DNA of 43,739 bases. Source: Candidatus Aminicenantota bacterium. GTDB taxonomy: Bacteria > Acidobacteriota > Aminicenantia > Aminicenantales > UBA4085. Position numbers and translations under genes: made by a program. Shown piece by piece: positions 7,865 to 15,186 of this stretch. The stretch spans positions 1 to 43,739 of the forward strand of contig JALHTW010000151.1 of the NCBI GenBank assembly GCA_022866045.1, read 5' to 3'. The first letter of the stretch is position 1. Each line of letters begins with the position of its first letter. The notes under the pieces were generated by a model, which was not told where the DNA came from, did no database searches, and saw only the letters and a list, made by a program, of their open reading frames with translations.

Positions 7865-8576
7865 GTTTCAGGATCTTTTCGATGTCTTCCCAGATCTTCG
7901 GGGAAAAGTCCTTCAGAAAATCTTTGGTGAAAAGGCGGTCCGCGACCGGCTTGTTAAAAGCCATGACCAGGACAGTGATACTTCCGCGGCCGTCGACACT
8001 CCGGAAATCCAGCCGGCGTGGGACGGAGCTTCCCGGGAAAAATTCCCGCACTTTGAATTCGAAATCTCCCTTCCTGCCGGAGGCCTTGCGGCCCTCGTCG
8101 TCTTCATTGAATGTCCATTCCGAAAGAGTCTGTCGGTCCCCCATCCGTTCGCCTTTCCAGCGGCCGCAGAGGAGGCTGGTCATCTCCTGGAGACTGAGAC
8201 GGGATCCCAGGAATTTTTCGATGATCTCGTCCGGGAGCGCTTTCCAATAGACTTTTTTCGAACGGAGGACGAAATAAGCCTCGCCCTCATCGATGTGGAT
8301 CTCCGCGGCCGTCCGGCCCAGCCAGTCTTGGATATCGACCTTGGCCCGGCGGGAAGGCTCGAGGACGAAGGAAAATTTGGACCTGGCTGATTCCCCGTTC
8401 ATGGTGACCCTGAGGGAGGCATAACCCTCGATCTCATTCAGCGCCGCGGGGACCGGCGCGATGATGGCGCGCGGCGCTCGGCAGCCGGCGGAAACGAGGA
8501 TCGCCGCGAGAGCCATGAAAGCTCCGGTCTCGATCTTCTTTATCAACGGGGGACGTCCTTGGTCGGCATTGTCCAT
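7854..8576 (-). CDS. LolB-like outer-membrane lipoprotein
   Basis: A 240-residue predicted lipoprotein. After a basic N-region (PPLIKKIE) and a hydrophobic stretch, a lipobox LVSAGC places the modified Cys near residue 32. The mature part begins with an EIEGYASLRVTMNGE strand pattern, then RAKVDIQDWLGRTAAEIHID, consistent with an incomplete beta-barrel that binds lipid or lipoprotein. The position directly upstream of ispE and prs matches lolB-ispE-prs in gammaproteobacteria, which supports a LolB-like role in inserting lipoproteins into the outer membrane. Sequence identity to LolB is not obvious, so the name is tentative. It overlaps ispE by 11 bp. Confidence 0.65.
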   Translation of the reverse strand: MDNADQGRPPLIKKIETGAFMALAAILVSAGCRAPRAIIAPVPAALNEIEGYASLRVTMNGESARSKFSFVLEPSRRAKVDIQDWLGRTAAEIHIDEGEAYFVLRSKKVYWKALPDEIIEKFLGSRLSLQEMTSLLCGRWKGERMGDRQTLSEWTFNEDDEGRKASGRKGDFEFKVREFFPGSSVPRRLDFRSVDGRGSITVLVMAFNKPVADRLFTKDFLKDFSPKIWEDIEKILKHEN

Positions 8577-8591
8577 GGGCAGACCGCTTCG

Positions 8592-8864
8592 TCAATCCAG
8601 CTTAAAGCCGTAGTCCTCGGTCTTTTTCTGGGCCGGAGTTTTCGGTTTGGCCGACGCCGGAGCGCCGTCATCTGACAGATGGAACCCGTAATCTTCGGTC
8701 TTAATCTTTTTGGACTTCTGTGCCTGGCCGATCTTTCTCTTGCGGGACAAGGGATAGAACGGAGATTTCAGGCGCTTGCCGAAGCAAGACAGGTTCGGGC
8801 TAAAGATCATGAGCAGGACGAACGCCCCGAAGACGATGAGTATGCCGGCGAAACCCCAATTCAC
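8592..8864 (-). CDS. Small single-pass membrane protein with duplicated KTEDYGF motif
   Basis: A 90-residue protein that I do not recognise. One hydrophobic helix spans about residues 4-24 (FAGILIVFGAFVLLMIF), followed by a strongly basic stretch (LSRKRKIGQAQKSKK), so the tail is probably cytoplasmic. The tail holds two near-identical nonapeptides, KTEDYGFHL and KTEDYGFKL, the second forming the exact C-terminus; an Ala/Pro/Lys linker separates them. The start is GTG at 8864 with GAGGA at good spacing. It is the first gene of the minus-strand run toward lolB and ispE. The repeated tail looks like a docking or degradation peptide, but that is only a guess. Confidence 0.75.
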   Translation of the reverse strand: MNWGFAGILIVFGAFVLLMIFSPNLSCFGKRLKSPFYPLSRKRKIGQAQKSKKIKTEDYGFHLSDDGAPASAKPKTPAQKKTEDYGFKLD

Positions 8865-8934
8865 GGTCGATCCTCTTTAATAAAAAGTCGCGGGAGGCTA
8901 TAACCCCGGAAACTGCGCGGGACTATTATAGGAC

Positions 8935-8940
8935 TCGCCG
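8935..8940 (-). promoter_or_regulatory. Candidate -10 box for the 8864-to-left gene run
   Basis: A minus-strand TATAAT sits about 70 bp upstream of the GTG at 8864, giving a leader of roughly 64 nt. No convincing -35 hexamer is seen at 16-18 bp spacing. Confidence 0.4.
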
Positions 8941-9004
8941 CCAAAAAAGAAAAGGGGAAAAAATCAGATATCTTTAGGCTCCCCGGACATTCAGGCGCGG
9001 GCGA

Positions 9005-9124
9005 TCAATCTTCCTGGAATTCCGGGATCTTGGCTCTTTCCTTCTTTTTTCCGAAATGAAACCCGATTAAAAAAGCGGAGGAAATGGCTATAACCGTAAT
9101 CAGCGTTTTGAAAAAGTCCTTCAT
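9005..9124 (-). CDS. 39-residue single-TM microprotein
   Basis: A short frame with GGAAGG seven bases before its ATG at 9124. The product begins MKDFFKTLITVIAISSAFLI and then runs GFHFGKKKERAKIPEFQED. This is one hydrophobic helix at about residues 7-23 with a short basic/acidic tail. The good ribosome site, TM-shaped composition and positive-inside tail argue for a real gene. No function can be named. It lies alone between the minus-strand 90-residue gene and the plus-strand MEMO fusion. Confidence 0.6.
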   Translation of the reverse strand: MKDFFKTLITVIAISSAFLIGFHFGKKKERAKIPEFQED

Positions 9125-9187
9125 CAGTAAACCTTCCACTCTCTATTCTATTCAGGCGCTCGAAAAAGTCAACACATCAGACACATC

Positions 9188-9220
9188 GGGCTCGGAGGGA
9201 CTCGCTCCCTCCCCGAGCCC
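9188..9220. repeat. GC-rich hairpin upstream of the MEMO-AMMECR1 gene
   Basis: Outer arms GGGCTCGG (9188-9195) and CCGAGCCC (9213-9220) pair, and the inner AGGGA/TCCCT extends the stem. The last 12 bases, CTCCCCGAGCCC, recur exactly at 16387-16398. No T-tract follows. The rest of the 9125-9281 stretch shows nothing else recognisable. Confidence 0.55.
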
Positions 9221-9281
9221 TCTTCGGAGGAACGAATCCCTCTCAAGGCCGATGAAGGACCCGCCCAGCTTTTTTTCGGAT

Positions 9282-9310
9282 TTGATTTCTGTCCATTTTG
9301 TCTATATATT
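9282..9310 (+). promoter_or_regulatory. Sigma-70-like promoter for the MEMO-AMMECR1 gene
   Basis: TTGATT (9282-9287) and TATATT (9305-9310) are separated by 17 bp and lie 34 bp upstream of the ATG at 9344. A GAGGA ribosome site is present in the leader. Confidence 0.6.
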
Positions 9311-9343
9311 TCAATAGAGATTTCCAAGGACTTCGAGGACATC

Positions 9344-10783
9344 ATGAAGGGAAAAATGATTATCCTTTTTTGGGTGGTTTCATTCTTGGCCTCCTCTTTC
9401 TCTTCGGCCCAAGGGATTCGAAAGCCTGTCTGGGCTAGCCAATTCTATGACGAGAACAAAGCTGGGCTCTCTTCGCAGATCGACGGCTTTCTCGCGGCCG
9501 CAAAGCCCGAGCCCGTTCCTCCAGGCCAAATCCAGGCCTTGATTGTTCCTCACGCCGGCTATGTCTATTCCGGAAAGACGGCGGCTTTCGCGTATAAGCT
9601 CGTTCAAGGCGCGGACATCGAGACCGTCGTCATTCTGGGTCCTTCTCACCGCCTCGCCTTTGACGGATGCTCGATCTATCCCGAGGGCGGATTCGAAACC
9701 CCGCTCGGTATCGCTGATATCGACAAGCCCGCGGCCCAGGCCATCGCTAAAGCGTCGGGGTTCGGCTTCATTCCCGAAGCCCACGCCGAAGAGCATTCGC
9801 TCGAGGTCCAGGTGCCGTTCATCCAAAAAGTCCTGCCGAAAGCCAAAATCGTTCCCATTGTCATGGGCCTTCCCGCCGAAACGACGATCCGGACGCTGGC
9901 CGGCGCCCTGGTCAAAGTCCTCAAAGATAGACGGGCTCTCGTCATCGCTTCGACCGACATGTCGCACTTTCTAAAAAAAGACGAGGCGAACGCCCTCGAT
10001 AAAAGCACGATCGACCTCGTCCAAAATCAAAAGATCACGACGCTCATGAGAAAAGTCGAGCGCGGGGAAAACATTTTATGCGGCGGAGCAGCGGTCGTCA
10101 CGGCGCTTTTATATGCACAACAAATGGGCGAGGCCAAGGTCGCGGTTCTCAAATACGCCGACTCTGGGCCGGCTGGCGGCCCGGACGCCGGCGTCGTCGG
10201 GTACTTTGCGGCGGCCGTTACGACCGGCCCCGCATCACCGCGCGAATTCTCGCTCTCGGCGGACGAGAAAAAAGAGCTGCTCCGTGTCGCCCGGCAGGCC
10301 GTGGAGCTCTTTGTCCGGGAAAAGAAGATCTTGGAATACAAGACTGCGAACCCGAATTTCCTGTCCGAAAAGGGCGCTTTTGTTACGTTGAGAAAAAAAG
10401 GCGAGTTGAGGGGATGCATCGGCTATATCGAGCCCTTCTTCCCTCTATTCCAGACCGTGCTGCGCTGCGCCATTTATGCCGCGACCGAGGACACGCGGTT
10501 CTATCCAGTCACCCCAGCAGAGCTGAAAGACTTGGAGTACGAGGTCTCCGTCCTCACGCCTTTAAAGAAGATCGAAAATCCCGCTTCCGTCCAGGTCGGA
10601 AAGCACGGACTCGTGATCGCGAAAGGCGAACAGCGCGGGTTGTTGCTCCCCCAGGTCCCGGTCGAAAACAACTGGGACCGAGAGGAATTCCTGGCCCAGG
10701 CCTGTCTCAAAGCCGGCTTCGCCCCCGACGCCTGGAAAAAGGGCGTCGAGATCTATACCTTCGAAGCTATCGTCTTTAAATAA
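9344..10783 (+). CDS. Exported MEMO1-like / AMMECR1 fusion (AmmeMemoRadiSam B+A)
   Basis: A 479-residue protein joining two families. Residues 1-22 look like a signal peptide (basic MKGK, hydrophobic core, SSA cleavage region). Residues 27-295 are MEMO-like: PHAGYVYSGK with H70, GPSH with H102, DMSH with H208 and ILCGG with C246. H70, H102 and C246 correspond in context to the metal ligands of human MEMO1. Residues 300-479 are AMMECR1-like with LRGCIG (355-360) and EYEVSVLTPL. In AmmeMemoRadiSam clusters these occur with a radical SAM protein; none is nearby. Substrate and reaction are unknown. Export is an inference from the N-terminus and is odd for this family. Confidence 0.85.
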   Translation: MKGKMIILFWVVSFLASSFSSAQGIRKPVWASQFYDENKAGLSSQIDGFLAAAKPEPVPPGQIQALIVPHAGYVYSGKTAAFAYKLVQGADIETVVILGPSHRLAFDGCSIYPEGGFETPLGIADIDKPAAQAIAKASGFGFIPEAHAEEHSLEVQVPFIQKVLPKAKIVPIVMGLPAETTIRTLAGALVKVLKDRRALVIASTDMSHFLKKDEANALDKSTIDLVQNQKITTLMRKVERGENILCGGAAVVTALLYAQQMGEAKVAVLKYADSGPAGGPDAGVVGYFAAAVTTGPASPREFSLSADEKKELLRVARQAVELFVREKKILEYKTANPNFLSEKGAFVTLRKKGELRGCIGYIEPFFPLFQTVLRCAIYAATEDTRFYPVTPAELKDLEYEVSVLTPLKKIENPASVQVGKHGLVIAKGEQRGLLLPQVPVENNWDREEFLAQACLKAGFAPDAWKKGVEIYTFEAIVFK

Positions 10784-10786
10784 AAA

Positions 10787-10833
10787 GGCCGCGGGGCAAG
10801 CCGTCCGCCATTTTTGCCGGTCCTGCCCCGGCC
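10787..10833 (+). terminator. Probable hairpin terminator after the MEMO-AMMECR1 gene
   Basis: GGCC..GGGGCA (10787-10798) pairs with TGCCCCGGCC (10824-10833) just after the stop codon. No proper T-tract follows, so strength is uncertain. Confidence 0.45.
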
Positions 10834-10882
10834 CGTGCCTCTGATTTCCTCGAATTCGGTGTGCATCCCAAAATCGTAAATA

Positions 10883-10891
10883 TGTTATAAT
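10883..10891 (+). promoter_or_regulatory. Extended -10 promoter for fmdB-waaF-gmhB-rel
   Basis: TGtTATAAT is a consensus -10 with the extended TGn element, 21 bp before the fmdB ATG at 10913. The -35 region is poor, as is usual for extended -10 promoters. AAGGAAA follows as ribosome site. Confidence 0.6.
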
Positions 10892-10912
10892 ACGACTATA
10901 AAGGAAATAAAA

Positions 10913-11194
10913 ATGCCGATTTACGAGTATACGTGCCAAAGCTGCAAGAAGCGGTTCGAAAAGCTGCAGAAGGTTTCCGACCCGCCGTGCAATAAATGCC
11001 CGAGCTGCGGCGGCCCCGTGAAAAAAAATGTCTCCTCTCCGGCCATTCAATTCAAAGGTAAAGGGTTCTACATTACGGACTACGCCAAGAAGGAACGCCC
11101 CGCCCAAGAAGCGAAAGCCAAAAGCAAGGACAAGCCCAAGGACGAAAAACCGGCTGAAACGATCCCCGCCGACAAGCCCTGTTCGGACAAATAA
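10913..11194 (+). CDS. FmdB-family zinc-ribbon protein
   Basis: A 93-residue protein. Residues 1-45 form the FmdB/CxxC_CXXC_SSSS zinc ribbon: MPIYEYTCQSCKKRFEKLQK, then CNKCPSCGGP with four further chances for Cys ligands, ending in KGKGFYITDYA. The remainder is Lys/Ala/Pro-rich and probably disordered. FmdB was named as a putative regulator of amide-use genes, but the family's biochemical role is not settled. It is the first gene behind an extended -10 promoter; waaF follows 16 bp after its stop. Confidence 0.9.
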   Translation: MPIYEYTCQSCKKRFEKLQKVSDPPCNKCPSCGGPVKKNVSSPAIQFKGKGFYITDYAKKERPAQEAKAKSKDKPKDEKPAETIPADKPCSDK

Positions 11195-11210
11195 AATCGG
11201 CTCGCTTGCC

Positions 11211-12218
11211 ATGAAGACCGTCGTCCGCGCCCCCAACTGGATCGGTGACGTCATCTTCGCTCTCCCGGCGCTTGAAAGCCTCAAGGCAAATTTTCCCGAA
11301 GCCGGGATCTGGCTCGCGGCCAACGCCTGGGTCAAAGACCTTTTCTCGAGCGGCGAATTCGCCGACCGGGTCATCCCCCTCGGATCATCGAATCAATATA
11401 AAAAATTTAGGGAGTCGGCCCGTGAACTCAAACGTCACGCCTTCGACCTCGGCCTGCTCCTGACTAACTCCTTCTCCTCGGCGCTCTTGTTCGCCACGGC
11501 GAAGATCCCCGAGCGCTGGGGATATCACCGCGACGGCCGCGGCCTTTTTCTGACGAAGAGCGTTCATCTGAAGGATGAAGACCCTCCGCCCCACATGGTC
11601 CGTTATTACCTCCGCCTCCTCGAGGGTCTGGGCTTGAAAACGCTGCCGCCGGAGATCAAGCTCACCGTGTCCGCCGCAGAAAAAGAGCTCGCCCGAAAGC
11701 AGCTGACCGCCCTCGGCGCGGATATGAAAAAACCGCTGGCCGTTCTCAACCCCAGCGCGGCTTACGGTCCAGCGAAACGCTGGCCGGCCACCAGGTTCGC
11801 GGAGCTCGGCCGGCTTCTTCAGGAACGTAAAAACGCGGACATCGTGATCACGGGAGCGCTGGGCGATGCGGCGTCGGCTAGCGAAATCGCCTCCCATATG
11901 TCCGAAAAATCCATCAACCTCGTCGGTAAAACGAGCCTCCGCCAGCTCTTGGGCGTCATCAGCCAGGCCTCGGTCTTCATCACAAACGATACCGGTCCTA
12001 TGCACGCGGCCAATGCCCTGCGCGTCCCGGTCGTGGCCGTTTTCGGGCCGACCGACCCGCGCGTCACCGCTCCCTTCCACCAGCCGGCGACGGTCATTCA
12101 CAGAGAAAATATCGCCTGCTGGCCCTGTTCCTACCGAAGATGCCCCTACGACCACAGGTGCATGCTCGAGATCCCGACGTCAGAAGTCTTTGAAGCCGCG
12201 GCAGCCTATATCCCATGA
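11211..12218 (+). CDS. waaF: ADP-heptose:LPS heptosyltransferase (GT9 family)
   Basis: A 335-residue GT9 glycosyltransferase adding heptose to the LPS inner core. The start at 11211 gives MKTVVRAPNWIGDVIFALPA, the usual WaaF N-terminus; a longer open frame from 11028 overlaps fmdB and is not needed. Acceptor-side and donor-side motifs include NPSAAYGPAKRWPATRFAEL and FITNDTGPMHAANAL (ADP-heptose site). A Cys-rich stretch, CWPCSYRRCPYDHRCM, lies near the C-terminus, as in many WaaF proteins. It overlaps gmhB by 4 bp (ATGA). Heptosyltransferase II is likely, but I cannot rule out a related transferase. Confidence 0.88.
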   Translation: MKTVVRAPNWIGDVIFALPALESLKANFPEAGIWLAANAWVKDLFSSGEFADRVIPLGSSNQYKKFRESARELKRHAFDLGLLLTNSFSSALLFATAKIPERWGYHRDGRGLFLTKSVHLKDEDPPPHMVRYYLRLLEGLGLKTLPPEIKLTVSAAEKELARKQLTALGADMKKPLAVLNPSAAYGPAKRWPATRFAELGRLLQERKNADIVITGALGDAASASEIASHMSEKSINLVGKTSLRQLLGVISQASVFITNDTGPMHAANALRVPVVAVFGPTDPRVTAPFHQPATVIHRENIACWPCSYRRCPYDHRCMLEIPTSEVFEAAAAYIP

Positions 12219-12796
12219 AAAATCGGGCCGTTTTCCTCGACCGCGACGGGACCATCAACGTTGATGTCGGCTACCCGAACAATTACAGTCAAATCAAGAT
12301 TTATCCGTCGAGCTTCGAGGCCCTCCGGAAAATTAATGCCGCAGGACTCCTCGTGGTTATCGTGACTAACCAATCGGGGATTGGCCGCGGGCTTCTGACC
12401 GAGGATAATCTCGAAGACATCCATCAGGATATGATGGCCGAATTCGCTTCCCGGAACATTCGCATCGACGGCATTTATTACTGCCCTCACTACGACCTGT
12501 CGGACATCCCGCGATACGGCCAAAACTGCTCCTGCCGCAAGCCTGAACCCGGCCTGGGCTTCAAAGCGGCCGACGACCTCGGCATCGACCTCGACAACTC
12601 TTACATGATCGGCGACAAGGTCGAAGACATCCTCTTCGGCCTGAATATCGGGGCCCGGCCCGTCCTTGTCCGGACCGGGTTCGGCGCCTCGGCCGAAATA
12701 AGGCTTCGGGAAATGGGTGTCACGCCCGCCGCCGTCGCGGATGATCTCCTCCAGGCCGTGGATTGGATCCTCGATCACGACCTTCGAAAAAAATGA
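12215..12796 (+). CDS. gmhB: D-glycero-D-manno-heptose 1,7-bisphosphate 7-phosphatase
   Basis: A 193-residue HAD phosphatase removing the C7 phosphate in ADP-heptose synthesis. The nucleophile motif FLDRDGTIN (residues 7-15), the TNQSGIGRG segment and the zinc loop with CPHYD and CSCRKPEPG are characteristic of GmhB. The late GDKVEDI provides the HAD acidic residues. The ATG overlaps the waaF stop and its TGA overlaps the rel ATG, so the three genes are likely translationally coupled. The substrate anomer (alpha or beta) is not evident. Confidence 0.93.
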   Translation: MKNRAVFLDRDGTINVDVGYPNNYSQIKIYPSSFEALRKINAAGLLVVIVTNQSGIGRGLLTEDNLEDIHQDMMAEFASRNIRIDGIYYCPHYDLSDIPRYGQNCSCRKPEPGLGFKAADDLGIDLDNSYMIGDKVEDILFGLNIGARPVLVRTGFGASAEIRLREMGVTPAAVADDLLQAVDWILDHDLRKK

Positions 12797-14922
12797 TCCG
12801 CTTTGACGATATTCTAGAAAAGATTTCCTCCCGCACCAGCGAGAAGGACATCGCCCTTCTCCAAAAAGCCTACGTTTTCTCGGCCAAGGCCCACAAAGGA
12901 CAAGTCCGCCGCTCGGGCGAGCCTTATCTCAGCCATCCCCTCGAGGTCACGAACTTTCTCGCCGATATGAACCTGGACCGGACGACCCTCATCGCCGCGC
13001 TTCTTCACGACGTCCTGGAAGACACTGACGTCACGCCCGCCGAGCTCAAAGAGGCCTTCGGAAAAGACGTCGCCGGGCTCGTCGAAGGTGTGACAAAGAT
13101 CAGCCGCGTCCAGGAGGCCTCTTCCGAAGCCCGGCGGGCTGAGACTGTCCGGAAGATCATTCTGGCGATGACCGACGACCTTCGGGTCATCTTCATCAAG
13201 CTCGCCGACCGGCTGCACAACCTCCAGACGCTCAAGTTCCTCGACGAAGATAAGCAGAAACAGATCGCGTCCGAAACGCTCGAGATCTACACGCCCATCG
13301 CCAACCGCCTCGGGATGGGGCGGATCAAAGCTGAGCTCGAAGACCTCGCCTTCCGCTATGTAGAACCCAAGGAATATTTCCGCATCGCGTCGCTCGTCGA
13401 ACCGCGCCGGAAGCCGGCCGAGGCCGATCTCAACAAATTCAAAAAGACGCTCGACGCCCTCATGAAGGCGAATGGCATCCCGGCCGAGATCTATTTCCGC
13501 ATCAAGCGGCCCTACAGCGTCTATTGCAAGATGAAAACGCAGCACATCGATTTCGGCCAGGTCTATGATTTCTTGGCCCTCCGGATCATCACCGATTCGG
13601 TCAAGAACTGCTATGCCGCCCTCGGCATCATCCATCAGAAATGGCCGCCCATCCTCCACCGCTTCCGCGATTTCATCGCTATGCCCAAGCCCAACCTCTA
13701 CCAGGCCCTCCACACGACCATCATCACCGAGGACAAGCAAAGCTTCGAGATCCAGATCCGGACGCGCGAGATGCACAACCTCGCCGAGAACGGAATCGCC
13801 GCGCACTGGAAATATAAGGACGAGGATCCTCAGGGCCTGATCCGGGAAGACAAGCGGCTGCAGTGGCTGCGGGAAATGGTCGAGCTTATCCGCGAGCAGA
13901 AAAACTCCCAAGAATTCCTGAAAAACCTCAAGATCAATCTCATCCCCGAAGAGGTCTATGTTTTCACGCCGAAAGGTCGGGTCGTCTCCCTTCCGAGCGG
14001 CGCGTCGGCCTTGGACTTTGCCTTTCGCATCCATTCCGAGATCGGGTTTCACAGTGCCCAGGCCAAGATCAACGGCAAGCTCTCTCCTCTCAAGACGCTC
14101 CTGAAGACGGGCGACATCGTCGAGATCCTTACCGCCCCCGAGAAAACCCCTTCGCGGGGCTGGCTGAACATCGCCTTCACCTCGGGCGCCCGCCACCAGA
14201 TCAAGCGCTGGCTGAACCAGCAGGAGAAGGGCAAAAGTGTCGCCCTCGGAAAAAAGTTGTGGAACAAAGAGATCGGTAAATTCCATTTGCCTCCCGGATT
14301 TCCCCAAGGAGAACCCCTTATCGAACGCCTCCGCCAGGCGGCCGGTCTCCGAATCTCGACGCTTGAAGATTTTTACGCGCTGGCCGGGATCGGGAAGGTC
14401 GTCATCAACAAGAAATTCCTGGAAAAGACGGCCCAGGCCAGCCTGGACGCGGGGAAAAAAGAGAAAGAGCCGAAGACGCCAGAGCTTGAGATCCAAGTGA
14501 AAGACAGGAACGGGGAGCTCGTCCGCCTGGCCAAATGCTGCTCACCCATCAAAGGCGAGCCCATCATCGGATATATCACTTCGGGAAAAGGCCTCACGGC
14601 CCACGCCCTCCGCTGCCCCTTGATCGCCAGGGAGATCCTGGCCCCGGAGCGAATGGTGGATGTCTCGTGGGGAAGCGTGACCCAGGAAAATTTCAAGGCC
14701 GGGCTCGTCGTCCGGTCCGCGGACACGCCTGGGCTCCTCGCCGAAGTGGCCTCCGCGATCTCCCGGCTGAGGTGTAACATCACCAAAGCCGAGGTTGAAA
14801 CGTTCGCCGACAACAAGGCTCAAATCAAGCTCGGCCTGATCATTAAGGACATCCAGCACCTTGAAGCCATCATGAAAAATATCTCCACGATCAAAGACGT
14901 CCATTCCGTGGAAAGGATTTAG
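12793..14922 (+). CDS. rel: Bifunctional (p)ppGpp synthetase/hydrolase Rel/SpoT
   Basis: A 709-residue long RSH protein. The start is ATG at 12793 in an ATGA overlap with gmhB. The HD hydrolase domain is intact: YLSHPLEV (H48), LLHDVLEDT (H72-D73, E76-D77). The synthetase domain contains KRPYSVYCKM, YDFLALRIIT and AMPKPNLYQALHTTI. A TGS domain (VFTPKGRVVSLPSGASALDF), a Cys-containing ZFD/CC region (LAKCCSPIKGEPIIGYIT with HALRCPL) and a C-terminal ACT domain follow. Both activities are expected. It is the last gene of the run and ends 7 bp from convergent rpmB. Confidence 0.95.
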   Translation: MIRFDDILEKISSRTSEKDIALLQKAYVFSAKAHKGQVRRSGEPYLSHPLEVTNFLADMNLDRTTLIAALLHDVLEDTDVTPAELKEAFGKDVAGLVEGVTKISRVQEASSEARRAETVRKIILAMTDDLRVIFIKLADRLHNLQTLKFLDEDKQKQIASETLEIYTPIANRLGMGRIKAELEDLAFRYVEPKEYFRIASLVEPRRKPAEADLNKFKKTLDALMKANGIPAEIYFRIKRPYSVYCKMKTQHIDFGQVYDFLALRIITDSVKNCYAALGIIHQKWPPILHRFRDFIAMPKPNLYQALHTTIITEDKQSFEIQIRTREMHNLAENGIAAHWKYKDEDPQGLIREDKRLQWLREMVELIREQKNSQEFLKNLKINLIPEEVYVFTPKGRVVSLPSGASALDFAFRIHSEIGFHSAQAKINGKLSPLKTLLKTGDIVEILTAPEKTPSRGWLNIAFTSGARHQIKRWLNQQEKGKSVALGKKLWNKEIGKFHLPPGFPQGEPLIERLRQAAGLRISTLEDFYALAGIGKVVINKKFLEKTAQASLDAGKKEKEPKTPELEIQVKDRNGELVRLAKCCSPIKGEPIIGYITSGKGLTAHALRCPLIAREILAPERMVDVSWGSVTQENFKAGLVVRSADTPGLLAEVASAISRLRCNITKAEVETFADNKAQIKLGLIIKDIQHLEAIMKNISTIKDVHSVERI

Positions 14923-14929
14923 CCGGGGA

Positions 14930-15121
14930 TCAGATGGCTTTCTGGACTTTCCCTGAACGAAGGCATCGCGTGCAGACCCAGATCTGTCTCACGCCCGTGG
15001 ACGTCTGGGCCTTGACGTGTTGAAGGTTCGGCTTCCATTTCTTGGGCGACGCCTTATGGGAATGGCTGACGCTGTTGCCGAAGAGGGGGCCTTTCTGGCA
15101 AATCTCACAAACTTTAGGCAT
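14930..15121 (-). CDS. rpmB: 50S ribosomal protein L28
   Basis: A 63-residue L28. The start is ATG at 15121 (MPKVCEICQKGPLFGN), the normal L28 N-terminus; the upstream open frame to 15172 crosses the promoter and is not used. Two CxxC pairs, CEIC and CTRC, mark a zinc-binding C+ form. SHSHKASPKKWKPNLQ is the conserved core. It has its own promoter downstream of folD. Confidence 0.95.
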   Translation of the reverse strand: MPKVCEICQKGPLFGNSVSHSHKASPKKWKPNLQHVKAQTSTGVRQIWVCTRCLRSGKVQKAI

Positions 15122-15143
15122 GGTCGTTCTCTTTAAGGAAGCC

Positions 15144-15172
15144 CTTATAGCATAAAACAGCAAAGGCCGCAA
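15144..15172 (-). promoter_or_regulatory. Promoter of rpmB
   Basis: On the minus strand TTGCGG (15172-15167) and TATAAG (15149-15144) are 17 bp apart, and TGC before the -10 makes it extended. It sits about 23 bp ahead of the rpmB ATG. Confidence 0.6.
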
Positions 15173-15186
15173 CTGATTTTTCTTTC

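Noticed and set aside
12814-14496. A 560-codon open frame antisense to rel
   Set aside because: It lies wholly opposite the RSH coding sequence, has no family match, and its Asp/Arg/Leu-rich composition is what antisense frames of GC-rich genes look like.
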